Program-made: the position numbers and the translations under genes
NCBI GenBank assembly: GCA_023091735.1
Contig: JALKBU010000187.1
Coordinates: 1 to 64,000 of the forward strand
Source of the DNA: Trichomonas tenax
Lineage: Eukaryota > Parabasalia > Trichomonadida > Trichomonadidae
Length of the DNA stretch: 64,000 bases
Direction: 5' to 3'
Shown here: positions 8,507 to 18,663 of the stretch, one piece after another
Layout of the letters: each line of letters begins with the position of its first letter
How positions within the stretch are numbered: position 1 is the stretch's first letter
Notes under the pieces: model-generated
What the model saw: the letters and a program-made list of their open reading frames with translations, nothing else
Database searches by the model: none
Told to the model about the DNA's origin: nothing

Positions 8507-10981
8507 TTATAAGAAAAGTGTTGTTTCCTTGTTGCAGTTGTTGACGAATCTCATGTAGTAAACTTCGCCATCGTTCTCAGCTCTGTACTTCTTGACGAAG
8601 AGTCTAAGGACATCAGCTGTGAGTGTTGGAACTGCTTCAGAGATCTTAGTGACGAATTCCTTCTCATCCATGATTGCATCGACATCATCGGACAACTGGA
8701 AAACCATTCCGATGTTCTTTCTCTGCTGCTTCAGTCTCTCCATGAACTTGTGTGACTGGAGCTGGATTGTCTCGTGCTCATCAGCAGAAATGTTCTCGTA
8801 GTGGAATGTGTTCTGGTTCTCTTCGATGGCCTTGATGATTCTCAAGTAGTTGACACTGTCTGTGTGCTTTGTATCCTGGAAGTGAGATGCGAGAGAGTCA
8901 ATTGTTGCCTGTGACAATCTAACGCCACTTGAAGAGATGCAGCGAGCGAAGTTGTCCTTGGAAACAAATCCTGTCCTCTTCTTATCGAAGTCCTTGAACA
9001 TATCGCTTGGTTCGATGTGCATTCTCTGGCATCCATACTTAAGCTGCGTGACATCGCTGGACATGTCATGTGGAACGTCACTGCTTTCGAGAGAGCGTGT
9101 TGTCCTGCAGTCCTCCATTGGCGGAATGTATTCGTAGTCGTCATTGTGGACTTTCTCTGTTTCCTCTTCGTGATCGACTTCGTTCGCATCGGCTGCAAGT
9201 GTGCCGAACTCGTCAACATCCTTAAGGAATGACATGTAGTAGATGTCTGTGCTGTTCTGGCATGTGTAGAACTGGCAGAGATCGCTCAGTTCCTTTGTTG
9301 AAAGCTCGACATGGATCATTGAGATGACTTCGACGAAGAATGGCCTTGGAACCCTTCCCTTCTTGAGTTTATCCTTCCTGAGAAATTCATCGGCGATATC
9401 AATGCCGAATGTGCTCGTGCTCTTGAAGATGCGGCCGAAGACTGGAATCAAGTCGTCTGGCACTGGACGGTTCTCTGTTGGATTGGATGACGAGACATGG
9501 ATTGTGTTGTATGTTGTCATTGTGCGGCTGGAAGAAAGGATCTCACGCATTGATGGAGAGAACTGAAGGTTGCTGCTGCTCGCAGACATGTTGCCCATTG
9601 GTCCCTGCTGGACGTCGACATCTTCGGATATCTTACGCCAGAGGAGGAAGTGACGCATCTTCTTGTCTTCGTATTTATCTCTGATGAGGGAAATATCCTT
9701 CTCGGAGAGATTGAACTGGATGCGACGAAGAGCAGCAATGAACTGAGATGTTGAGATCAGTCCGGACTTCTCGCGATCGTAGACAGACAGAGAACGAGCG
9801 AGACGAACACCTTTCTCAATGACGTGATTGCGTAAGCTCTCGAGAACTGAATCGATTGTTTCATCGAAGTTGATTGCGCGTCTGGCGTAAACTGTCTTAG
9901 CAAACTCGATGTAGTTGATGTTCTTTCCTTCATCGATAGCAATTGTCTCGACAAACGTGCGAATTTCACGCTCTGTGAGATCGAACTGCAAAGAAATGAG
10001 TGTGTTAATGAAAATAGACTTTGGAACTAAGCCATTTCCTGAGCGATCGTATGGCTTGAAGATGGACCATATGTTCAAGCGGCGGTCGTTGATCAAATCG
10101 ATTAACTTCGTCTTAACGTGATCAATGACAACTTCCGGTGGCGGTGGAACATACTTCTCCTGAGAGTAGAGTTCAGCAACACGCAAGAAATACTTAACAT
10201 CGACGCGTCCTTCCTTAGTGAACGCCTTTGTGATCTCTTGGTAGTCGCCGATTGAGAAAGAGAGCTTGAGAGTTCTCAGTGTCTGAAGGAAACGAGATGG
10301 CTCAACGAATCCAGCGTGCGCACTGAGTTTGAGGAAGACGTCGGTGAGAATGATGCCGTGTGAGTTCACCTGCTGAACGAACTTGCGGACGATCTCTGGG
10401 ATTTGGTCTGGAGCGAAGTTTGACTCTTGGGCAGTGAATTTGAGGTCAATTGTTTCGATTTCACGTTGAAGAGCACGATAATCAACTAACTTTGTGTTTC
10501 TATCGACAGCGAGCCTGAAAACATGCATTGCTGAGTCGAATCCGAGGAGTGCACGGCAAAATTGATCAGCAGTGACGCTTCCTGTGTTGTTTCTGTCGTA
10601 AGGCTTCATAACTTCGAACAAATTCGTGCACCTGTCGTAGAGATACCTCGCGAGTTCCTCGTATTTGTCTGGGAGCTTCTTCTTGGGCGCTTCTGTCTCC
10701 ATAATGGATGTAACGATCTTTGGTGGACTTACGAGATCAGTAATGAATGCTTTAAAATCGATGAAACGGCCATTCTTGTATTTGTGAACCAAAGCTGATA
10801 ACTCATCTGGATGGAATCTTGCTGGAAATGCTGCAACTAAAGATCTGAACTCTTCTTCTTCGAGTTCGGCGCGAAAATCAGGATCAACCTCTTCAGTGAG
10901 GACCTCCAAATCCTGCACCCTGATTACTTCCTTCATTCTCGAAATGATTGAGTTGCAATAGATTTCAACATCAGTAAACAT
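8507..10981 (-). CDS. Multi-EF-hand protein, EFCAB6-like architecture
   Basis: An 824-residue protein built from serial EF-hand-like helix-loop-helix units. Loops that still look like calcium loops include DRNNTGSVTADQF (about residue 130), DRSGNGLVPKSIF (about 320), DREKSGLISTSQF (about 405) and DKKRTGFVSKDNF (about 685). Other units have lost the acidic ligands. This pattern of many paired, partly degenerate hands without another domain resembles EFCAB6-type proteins, several of which are axonemal. Exact orthology is uncertain. GC-richer third positions than its neighbours suggest good expression. The ATG at 10981 sits about 25 bases downstream (minus strand) of a palindromic TGACACGTAA element. 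Confidence 0.75.
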   Translation of the reverse strand: MFTDVEIYCNSIISRMKEVIRVQDLEVLTEEVDPDFRAELEEEEFRSLVAAFPARFHPDELSALVHKYKNGRFIDFKAFITDLVSPPKIVTSIMETEAPKKKLPDKYEELARYLYDRCTNLFEVMKPYDRNNTGSVTADQFCRALLGFDSAMHVFRLAVDRNTKLVDYRALQREIETIDLKFTAQESNFAPDQIPEIVRKFVQQVNSHGIILTDVFLKLSAHAGFVEPSRFLQTLRTLKLSFSIGDYQEITKAFTKEGRVDVKYFLRVAELYSQEKYVPPPPEVVIDHVKTKLIDLINDRRLNIWSIFKPYDRSGNGLVPKSIFINTLISLQFDLTEREIRTFVETIAIDEGKNINYIEFAKTVYARRAINFDETIDSVLESLRNHVIEKGVRLARSLSVYDREKSGLISTSQFIAALRRIQFNLSEKDISLIRDKYEDKKMRHFLLWRKISEDVDVQQGPMGNMSASSSNLQFSPSMREILSSSRTMTTYNTIHVSSSNPTENRPVPDDLIPVFGRIFKSTSTFGIDIADEFLRKDKLKKGRVPRPFFVEVISMIHVELSTKELSDLCQFYTCQNSTDIYYMSFLKDVDEFGTLAADANEVDHEEETEKVHNDDYEYIPPMEDCRTTRSLESSDVPHDMSSDVTQLKYGCQRMHIEPSDMFKDFDKKRTGFVSKDNFARCISSSGVRLSQATIDSLASHFQDTKHTDSVNYLRIIKAIEENQNTFHYENISADEHETIQLQSHKFMERLKQQRKNIGMVFQLSDDVDAIMDEKEFVTKISEAVPTLTADVLRLFVKKYRAENDGEVYYMRFVNNCNKETTLFL

Positions 10982-11423
10982 TTTTATTTATGTTATTTTG
11001 ACATTTTACGTGTCAAATATTTTATACATTTTCTATTTTTTATGTAGAAAACAAAGAATCAAACATAATCAACACTGTGTAACACCTTTATTCTAAGTTT
11101 TCTTCCTTATGGTAATGCTGTTAACCTATTCTCAATCTATATATTTCATTAAACAAATCTTTCATTTCTCAAGAATAATGATGCTTGAACTATTTGAAAT
11201 TCATTATCAGATTATTCTTTGGGCATTATGACCATCTCTTTTTTGGCAATTATCTTTTCTTTAAGAGTTCCATTTTTGTCAATATTTTCCTATATATCGA
11301 AAAATGCTTATCATAATTTTCTGATTGATATTAGTACTTATGATGAAGTGCTGTAGTAGAGTAAATAAGAAATAAAACATATTTATTAATATAGTACATA
11401 TATACGATACATAAACATTCAAA
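10982..11423. other. Intergenic between EF-hand and CHD-like genes
   Basis: The only structure seen is the palindrome at 10996-11016. The remainder is AT-rich 3' flank of the CHD-like gene. Confidence 0.6.
10996..11016 (-). promoter_or_regulatory. Palindromic TGACACGTAA upstream element
   Basis: The plus strand reads TTTTGACATTTTACGTGTCA here, so TTTGACA is present as an inverted pair, and the minus strand carries TGACACGTAA at 11006-11015, pointing to the EF-hand gene. The same 10-mer recurs upstream of other genes in the window. Confidence 0.45.
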
Positions 11424-14400
11424 TTATTCAACTGTTTGTGGTTCATCAACGGATAAAAGTTCAGAATCGTAGTTAGACAATATATGAATGAGTCTTTCAC
11501 GGATCGGTTTTTCTTCTTGCGTTGTGATGTGAGATGCTTCGATGAATGCGTGTGAATCCATGTATATCTTCTTTCCTTCGATGCACTTTCTGACAACATC
11601 ACCGAAGTGAATTGTAGTCATCATGATCGGAATTGACTCAGGAGCTGTTGGTTGTGTATGAATATTCTGCTTGATATGCACCTCCTTCTTCTCTGGCTCG
11701 ATGCTTGTCTGCCTAGAGACGAACTTTGATGACTGGGAGCTTTGTTCACGAGAGTTGAACGAAGTATTTGTTGTTCCTTCATCGCGTGCAATCATTCTGA
11801 TTCCACGATTACGCTTTAGTGCAATCATTGATGTCTTGAAAAGCTTTGTCTTGTATCCATTCAGATTTGAAGCACCAGGGAGCTTCTGAATGAATCTAGT
11901 GATAACAGGATTGATGAGACCATATAACTCATGGCCTGGGATGTTTGATGCATAAATCATGAATGATTTGTCAAGATTTTCTCTGATAAGACGAATAACT
12001 TCACTCCAGCTATCATCTGGAGAGTTGCTCGTTGCAGTGATCATCGTGTTGCTGCACATCGTGACAATGAAAGAAGGATGATCATCAGACTCCTTGATGA
12101 AGCAGTCGAAGTCTTCATTCTTTCCGTTGACAATCAGAGAGATTCTTGATGCGAATCCAGAAGTGTAGATATAATCTTGGTTGTAGAATGCATCCTTCTG
12201 AACAATGCGGCCCAAACTGTGAAGAGTCTGGCCAATGCTGAGATTGCAAGGAAGTTCAAGATCAAACGCGTCATCGTGTGTTGAACTGCCGGCCTTAGAT
12301 TCGGCGGGTTTTCCAATATTCGAGAAAACGCCTTTGATGTGGTGTCGGATCTGGTTTGGAGAATATTTCGCGGGTTGATCGAAGAGCTGTCGAATGACAA
12401 TGGATCTGAAGTATGCGGAATCAATGCCCCATGTTCTAAGGGAGACGAACATTGCGATATCCTCAGCAAGGAGATTGTCTTTGTTCTCGAGAAGCATCTT
12501 CTGAGCACGATTTGCAAGTGTTGTCCTCTCAATGAAGTGGTCAAGAAACTGAACAGTTGCAAGAGGAATGATACTGTGTAAACGTGGTGTGTTGTTCTCG
12601 TTGATGCATGACCAGATGGAGTCGAAAGTTTGTTTGTACTTTTGGATGTTCTCCATCTTAATAATATTGGCGTAATCTTCTATGTTCTCGAGACCGAAAC
12701 TCTGGATCGCTGATGCAACCTCGAGCTGTTCTGTGTGTGAAAGAGTGATGCTGTGTGGGATGTCAAAGAGATTCTCTGGAGCGACAATGTGGTGATTTGT
12801 GAGCTCGTTCGGATATTTCATTGCGTTGAATCGAGGAATGAGGTTCTCAACAATCTTATCGAATCTGCTCAAACACGCGTTGTGAGATGGAACTTTTCCA
12901 TTGGACCATTTGTAGACTTTTTCAAGGCCGAGATCGTTGTTGTGGAAACCTGTGAACCATATCATCGATATGAGTGTCTTATCGTCGATGCTCGTCCATC
13001 CTTCCATAGGAAGAGGAGAAGGGATCGGCTGCATGAACATTCCTGTTGGAATTTCGCTTGCTGAAGCGACTAAGCATGAGACACCAAGAAGGAGCTCCAT
13101 GCGTGAAAGCTGAACAGACAATGTTCTGTTTGGCTTCGACGAGAAGAATCGCGTTAGTGTCGACAGCATGTTTTCGCGATAGCTGTCTGGCCACGAGCTT
13201 TCGAATGATGCATACAAACCAGCGAGAAGTGGATGGCGCTCGTTGTTGAATATGTGAAGAAGGATCTCAACAATGAAATACGCTGTCTCTTTGATAGAGA
13301 TCGGAGAGACAATTGCACCCATGTTAGAGCCCATCTGAGACCACTTACCCCAGCAGACACGGCCGAGCTCGATGAGCAGAAGGTCGAAGTCGCTTTCGCT
13401 CCAAACGAAAGAGAAATCTTCTTCTGTCATCTTCGCTCCACGCATGTCTGGAATCTCGATGAATTTGGATAACAACACTTGGTTCAAGTTTGGTTTGAGC
13501 CTTCCTTTCGATGTGAAGACATAAAGTCTCATATCATCTCTGCGGCTCTGTGGAGTTTCTTCGTCACTTGAGTGAATGATGTTATCATCTTCGCTGGATT
13601 GCTTAAGATCACTTGAATTCTGTTCGATCTCCTTTTCGGCTTCATCTTCTTTTGTTGTTGATTTTTCGTTACGGATGATAGCAACTTCGATTTCTGATTC
13701 ATACTCTGATTCAGAATCATATTCTGACGCATTGTCCTTTTCTTTGTCTGAGAAGTCTTTATCTAACTCCTTATGTTCGTTGTCTTCAACATCGTCGTAT
13801 TCATATTCGTATTCATCATCGATTTCTTCTGTATCTGGAACAGCACGGCGACGTCTGATCGGTGTGAGATCGAGTTCTCTCTCTTGACGACGAGTTAATC
13901 TCATTCGGATGATGTTGTGTTTGATGCATCCGTTCTCCCAGTGGCTCTCCTTCACGCGCTTGACACGAAGCTTTGAGCGTGTGAAGACAATTCCATTTTC
14001 GACTTTCGTCTCTTTCTTGACGACTTGTCGAAGCATTCCTCGATCATAGACTGACCCATCGATGACAGATCCAGGAGCTTGCGTGGAGAGTCTCGTTCGC
14101 TTGTAGCTCTTGATGAGTTCTTGTTTCTTCTTCTTTTCCTCTTCTTCACGCAACTTTTGGTTCGCTTCTTCTTGTTTCTTCAGGCGACGCCTCTCTCTTC
14201 TTTCAGAAAGACGCTTCTCCTTCTCTTCTTCTGTCTCTTCCTTCTTCTTAGATTTAGACTTTGGTTCTTTCTCTTTATCTTCATTGCCTTTACTTTCATC
14301 CTTAGTTTCTGATGATTTCTCCTTTTTCAGCTTTTCTTCTTTATCCTGATTTTCTGATTTCTTCTTTTGGTGTTTCTTCTTTTGTTCTTTTGTTTCTTTT

Positions 14401-16949
14401 GGTCTTTCAAGCAAATCAATCTCATCTTTTTCTTCTCTTTCATTTATTTTCTCTTGGAGCTTCTTTTCAGCTGTGTCTTTCTTCTTTGGTGGACGTCCTG
14501 GTCCTCTCTTCTTCTTCTCATCTGGTTTCTTGTTTTCATCTTCTTTAAACTTTTCATCCTTTGCTTTCCCAACCTTTTCAGTCTTTGCTGGTTTTTCAGA
14601 TTTCTTCTGTTCGACTTTTGGCTTTTGAGCTTCGCCTTCATCTTCTAACTTGCTTGTGTGTTCAGCTTTTGCTTTTTCTTGTTCTTTCTGTTTCTTTTCA
14701 AGCAATTTTTGACGCCTTTCTTCCTTCTTTTTAGCTTTCTCTTCATCCTTTCGCCTCTTTTCCTCTTCTCGCTTTGCGCGCTCGATTTCTTCCTTCATTC
14801 GAAGATCATTTTGTTCTTGGATCTGCTGCTCCATAACAAGCGGCTGGAAGTTATGTGTCGCCTCATCGAGCTCCTTGAAAGTTGTCCTTGGATCATTGCA
14901 CAAGAATTCGAACTGTGGACAAAAATCATTCTTTGCGAGTTCTCTGAAGACTTCACGCATTGGACGTAAAACGCATTCACGAGCATAATCAAAGATATCA
15001 TCAATGTCAACGTCATCATCAACAATCTCACGTGGGAAGATATATTCTTCATGTGTGTATGATGAAATAAGTCTCAAAAAAGGAATTGGCCTTGATCCTT
15101 CAAGATAATTTCCTTTGAAGTGCTTCAAGTATTCCTTCGTTCCATCAGGAATGACAATGAAGTCCGGATTGAATAAAATCCAATTAACTGGTCCTTTAAC
15201 GTGAAGAATGGTCAATGGCCAGTCGATAATTTCGTTTGGAATCGAATGATAATACAGAGGAACAACTGGAGACTGCTTGAACACGAAATCGATTGCATTT
15301 AAGAATTTTTCATTCTCTGATACAACCAAAGTTTTCTTATTGTTGAGAACACAATATGCAACTAATCTCTGAAGATATTTCATCTTTCCGGTTGTAATAT
15401 GTGAAGACAAGAAAGTATGTGGTAATTTGTCAGCAGTAATCTGAATATCAACTAACCTTTGCATTAGTTTCGAATATTTGTTGAGTAAATTTGAATTGAC
15501 GATATTATCAAGTTGATCAAATTCATCTTCTTCGATTCCATCTTCTTCCATCATTGCAGTGATTGATTTTTCGTATTTATTGCGTTGATATGATGGTGGT
15601 GGGCAAGTTATAATGAATTCATCATGAATTAATATTGATTTGTTGAAAATGTCGAAAAGTGCTGTGTTTTCGATCGGCTGCTCATAAGGCTTCAATAAGT
15701 GTATAATTGAGCGGCATTGTAATATAGAAAGATCGAGATTTGGAGGGGTGATGAATGAATCGAGAATTGTAACGAGCCAAGTAAATCTACTGAACTCAGC
15801 AGACAAATTGTAAAAGACTTCTGGTGAAATTATTAAGAAATCGAAAATTGATTTTCGGCATTGAAGGATTTTTTCACGAAAAGCCTGAATTTCAATTGGA
15901 TTGTTGGATAATTTGATCACTGTTGTTTCTTCTAATATGTATTTGATCGTATTTTTAATTATTGTGATATAATTTTCGGAAGTAATAATCAAAATTGGTG
16001 CATAAAATGTATTGCAACGACGAACGACTTTCAAAAAGTTGATAACGTAGCGATGTAATTCTGAAATTAAATTGCTTCTTAACGAGATGCTTTGATTTTC
16101 GAAGAATTTTGAGTACATTCCAAAAATTACTTCTTCATTTGGCTCACCCACGAACTCAAAAGAATGACCGCGTACATCTGGAATCTTTTTAGACCCTATA
16201 TCAATTGGACGATCAAAATCTTGGAATTTGCGAACCAATTTCTTCAATTTCTTATCATCTGTGCTCTCTATCGTGCAATATTCGATATTTAAGCCTTTCC
16301 ATTTGACCATAGCATAATCTTGATTATCTTGGGTGAAATAAGATAGAATATACTCTGGTTCTGTAAACATTGGGTTGAAGAAAGGTTTAGCCTTTCTAAA
16401 TCCCAAAGCAGAAAAGACGCCATATATTTGTTCACCTTTGAAATAAATTTCCAAATCTTTTTTTTCGAGCCAAAGAAGGTGCGAATACGACGAATCCTGC
16501 AACTTCGTAAGGAAGAGGCACTTGCCGTCCTCAACTTTTACTGCAATTATTTCATCAATGTGACTAGGAATAAAACTGTGGATTAGCTCTTCATTTGGAT
16601 GATAAAAATCTACTAAATGGTATTTTCCGTGGTTATTAAAGTCATTGTCACGTAGAGGATTTGTTGTATTTGGCGTAATTCGTCTTTTCGATTTTGATGG
16701 ATAGTAAACACTGCGTTGAGGAGCGTTTTGCGTTGATAAACTTCTCGGCGGTTGATTTTGTGCTGCATTAGTATCGTTTTGACAGGGTGTTATCATATCT
16801 CTTTTCAAGGCTAACATAGGATTTAAAGGAACTTGGTCGCGGGGATACGCGTAGTTTATTCCTCGCATCGGATAGTTCCTTCCCGCGTATTCATCCGGAG
16901 TTGGTCGCCTTGGAACAGGATTCCCCGGATAGGGACGGAAACCATCCAT
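11424..16949 (-). CDS. CHD-like chromatin protein with degenerate chromodomains and inactive SNF2 core
   Basis: An 1841-residue protein. After a Pro/Arg-rich N-terminus come two chromodomain-like modules (about 129-170 and 195-245; the second has AMVKWKGLNIEYCTIES, close to the CHD VKWKGLSYxxCTWE motif). A SNF2-like region follows at about 290-640: APILIITSE resembles motif Ia, FLIISPEVF resembles the ITTYE strand, and KMKYLQRLV starts the second RecA-like lobe. DEMGLGKT (motif I) and DEAH (motif II, here ILDSF) are missing. A Lys/Glu-rich helix spans about 715-980, with an AT-hook core RGPGRPPKKK near 815-824. The C-terminal 800 residues include acidic runs and a helical region that could correspond to the CHD SANT/SLIDE part. 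It probably binds chromatin but cannot hydrolyse ATP. Confidence 0.65.
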   Translation of the reverse strand: MDGFRPYPGNPVPRRPTPDEYAGRNYPMRGINYAYPRDQVPLNPMLALKRDMITPCQNDTNAAQNQPPRSLSTQNAPQRSVYYPSKSKRRITPNTTNPLRDNDFNNHGKYHLVDFYHPNEELIHSFIPSHIDEIIAVKVEDGKCLFLTKLQDSSYSHLLWLEKKDLEIYFKGEQIYGVFSALGFRKAKPFFNPMFTEPEYILSYFTQDNQDYAMVKWKGLNIEYCTIESTDDKKLKKLVRKFQDFDRPIDIGSKKIPDVRGHSFEFVGEPNEEVIFGMYSKFFENQSISLRSNLISELHRYVINFLKVVRRCNTFYAPILIITSENYITIIKNTIKYILEETTVIKLSNNPIEIQAFREKILQCRKSIFDFLIISPEVFYNLSAEFSRFTWLVTILDSFITPPNLDLSILQCRSIIHLLKPYEQPIENTALFDIFNKSILIHDEFIITCPPPSYQRNKYEKSITAMMEEDGIEEDEFDQLDNIVNSNLLNKYSKLMQRLVDIQITADKLPHTFLSSHITTGKMKYLQRLVAYCVLNNKKTLVVSENEKFLNAIDFVFKQSPVVPLYYHSIPNEIIDWPLTILHVKGPVNWILFNPDFIVIPDGTKEYLKHFKGNYLEGSRPIPFLRLISSYTHEEYIFPREIVDDDVDIDDIFDYARECVLRPMREVFRELAKNDFCPQFEFLCNDPRTTFKELDEATHNFQPLVMEQQIQEQNDLRMKEEIERAKREEEKRRKDEEKAKKKEERRQKLLEKKQKEQEKAKAEHTSKLEDEGEAQKPKVEQKKSEKPAKTEKVGKAKDEKFKEDENKKPDEKKKRGPGRPPKKKDTAEKKLQEKINEREEKDEIDLLERPKETKEQKKKHQKKKSENQDKEEKLKKEKSSETKDESKGNEDKEKEPKSKSKKKEETEEEKEKRLSERRERRRLKKQEEANQKLREEEEKKKKQELIKSYKRTRLSTQAPGSVIDGSVYDRGMLRQVVKKETKVENGIVFTRSKLRVKRVKESHWENGCIKHNIIRMRLTRRQERELDLTPIRRRRAVPDTEEIDDEYEYEYDDVEDNEHKELDKDFSDKEKDNASEYDSESEYESEIEVAIIRNEKSTTKEDEAEKEIEQNSSDLKQSSEDDNIIHSSDEETPQSRRDDMRLYVFTSKGRLKPNLNQVLLSKFIEIPDMRGAKMTEEDFSFVWSESDFDLLLIELGRVCWGKWSQMGSNMGAIVSPISIKETAYFIVEILLHIFNNERHPLLAGLYASFESSWPDSYRENMLSTLTRFFSSKPNRTLSVQLSRMELLLGVSCLVASASEIPTGMFMQPIPSPLPMEGWTSIDDKTLISMIWFTGFHNNDLGLEKVYKWSNGKVPSHNACLSRFDKIVENLIPRFNAMKYPNELTNHHIVAPENLFDIPHSITLSHTEQLEVASAIQSFGLENIEDYANIIKMENIQKYKQTFDSIWSCINENNTPRLHSIIPLATVQFLDHFIERTTLANRAQKMLLENKDNLLAEDIAMFVSLRTWGIDSAYFRSIVIRQLFDQPAKYSPNQIRHHIKGVFSNIGKPAESKAGSSTHDDAFDLELPCNLSIGQTLHSLGRIVQKDAFYNQDYIYTSGFASRISLIVNGKNEDFDCFIKESDDHPSFIVTMCSNTMITATSNSPDDSWSEVIRLIRENLDKSFMIYASNIPGHELYGLINPVITRFIQKLPGASNLNGYKTKLFKTSMIALKRNRGIRMIARDEGTTNTSFNSREQSSQSSKFVSRQTSIEPEKKEVHIKQNIHTQPTAPESIPIMMTTIHFGDVVRKCIEGKKIYMDSHAFIEASHITTQEEKPIRERLIHILSNYDSELLSVDEPQTVE

Positions 16950-16987
16950 TTTTTTCTAGTATATGTTTTAAGAATTTTCTAATCAGC

Positions 16988-17862
16988 CAATTCTTGTTTA
17001 TTCAATTTTGAATTGAAACGGCTTCCTTTTTAGATTTATTTTTCGACAACTTTTTCTCACAAAATTCAAAAGGATTTTTTTAAAAAAAAGCAAAGTTTAT
17101 ATTATCGGTGCGATCTTTTGAGCTGCTTCTCGCATATTTACACCCGTGTAGCGAGTATATACACTCTATTTCCAACGACCCATAGATTTAATGGTATGAT
17201 CTGGCACCCCCATAAGTGCTGCCTCATGAGCGGCCCCTTTTCTGAAACTATGTGTCGAATATGCAGAATCATTGAACAAGGTATTAAAAGCAGATTTAAT
17301 ACTTGATCGATATGTTGTTATTGCTTTTGGAAAAATTTTGGACGTTTTGCAAACATTTGGAATGGATTTCAAATATTGAAGTCTGCGATCAAGCCAAAGA
17401 TAGTGTGAATAGTTAATGTTAGATCTTTCGATTAATACAGGAATGCCTTCGGAAGTCTGATCTGTTTTAGATCTTTTAACAAATAAGGTTAAAATTCTTT
17501 CAGTAGTAGAAATATCATCAAGAGTCAAACCTACGGCTTCTGATATCCTTAGAAAGCCATAGTATAAAACAGACATCAATGACATCGTTTCAACATCACT
17601 TTGTAAAAATCATTAAAGTCCATCAAAAAATTAAAAAATTGAAAAGCTTGAAAATTAAAATAAAAATTGTCACTAAAATATTACGTAAATATAGATCAAT
17701 ATCACATATATGATTTAAAATCCATTTAAAAATGTATATTTTTTTATTTTATAAATTTTTCTGTTGTTTTTGCAATTGAGCTTTCTTTTGAATTTTGTGA
17801 GAAAAGTTTTACGAAAAATAAATCTAAAGGTAGCCTTATTCAAAATTGAATTGCAAGAATTG
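16988..17862. mobile_element. Inverted-repeat element enclosing a tyrosine-recombinase relic
   Basis: The left arm 16988-17074 and right arm 17785-17862 are inverted copies of about 80 bp with some mismatches. Shared cores are TCACAAAATTCAAAAG, AGATTTATTTTTCG and TTCAATTTTGAA, in matching order. Between them lies one recognisable gene remnant, a tyrosine recombinase on the minus strand. The left arm begins only 39 bases upstream of the CHD-like start codon, so the insertion sits in that gene's promoter region. No clear target-site duplication is visible. It could be a DIRS- or Crypton-related remnant or an unnamed element. Confidence 0.6.
17097..17600 (-). pseudogene. Tyrosine recombinase/integrase catalytic domain relic
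   Basis: The frame carries the C-terminal catalytic domain of a phage-integrase-type tyrosine recombinase. It has GFLRISEAVGLTLDDI (first catalytic Arg), VKRSKTDQ (active-site Lys region), HSFRKGAAHEA (the H-x-x-R box), DHTIKSMGRWK, and after an in-frame TAG at 17166-17168 the continuation SVYTRYTGV, which holds the nucleophilic Tyr. One stop therefore separates the Tyr from the rest. The N-terminal core-binding domain is absent, since stops precede QSDVETM at about 17600. The gene is dead in this copy. It lies inside the inverted repeats of 16988-17862, which suggests that it belongs to that element. Confidence 0.75.
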
Positions 17863-18635
17863 CATTATTCGGCAAATTTTTGTGTGATGGAAACATTTAA
17901 ATTTGAATTAATTTTGGCAACAAATTAGATTTTCAAAAATTGAAATCTAAACAAAATCTTACAACTTTAAGGATATAGTATCAGTTATTTGTGTATATTT
18001 TAATTTAGGACCAATATTTTATCATTATTTTTCTTATAAATTAGTCTGGTTGTCCTTCAGCTACTGTAGAAAATGCATGCCAGCTGTGTGCAATTTAATA
18101 TTATGAAATTCGTTGGGAAATTCAAAACCATATTTTGATATGTCACATTATATTGATAGTTCTATACTGTACATCATTCAAAATCAACTATTGTATCTCT
18201 ATACTAGTGAGATGCAAGCTCAATTATCAAAACAATATTACAAAATAAATATCATATATTCTTCGGAATGCATTACATTAACAAGATAATATGCAACGTG
18301 CTAACTATTATATTCATATATTATAACATCTCTATATTGCTTTCTATATAGTTTTGTATCGTTGCAACAATGGTATCAATAGTTTTGCCATTGCACATTT
18401 CTCCGACGCTTGAATTGTTGTTAATGCTGAATAATTGAAACTGGACGTGTTTAAGAAGTGTTCATTATATGAATTGATATTTTATGAAAAATACACAATA
18501 TCTTGTGAACAGAATGATTATTTTGAAGATTTGATTTTTGATTGGATTATAGCTGTTGTAGGTGAATGTATATTTACAAGTAGAGGAATAATAAAAAAAA
18601 TCTCGTTTATACTAAAAATTGCAGGTTCCGACCCC
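17863..18635. other. Intergenic, AT-rich
   Basis: About 770 bp with no convincing frame. Short overlapping ORFs around 18435-18788 are out of frame with the next gene and look like chance. Confidence 0.6.
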
Positions 18636-18641
18636 TCATTC
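18636..18641 (+). promoter_or_regulatory. Initiator-like TCATTC
   Basis: An Inr match 26 bases upstream of the ATG at 18664. It lies inside the upstream part of the open frame and so argues that translation begins at 18664 rather than further 5'. Confidence 0.5.
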
Positions 18642-18663
18642 AAACGAGAATATAAACGGATCG

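Noticed and set aside
14079..14648. Several Ser/Phe/Leu-rich plus-strand ORFs over the CHD-like gene
   Set aside because: They are the antisense of Lys/Glu codons, which read as Phe/Leu/Ser on the other strand.
18611..18621. Possible intron acceptor CTAAAAATTGCAG before the TMEM17-like gene
   Set aside because: It departs from the strict trichomonad ACTAACACACAG branch/acceptor motif, no matching donor was seen upstream, and an Inr lies just downstream.
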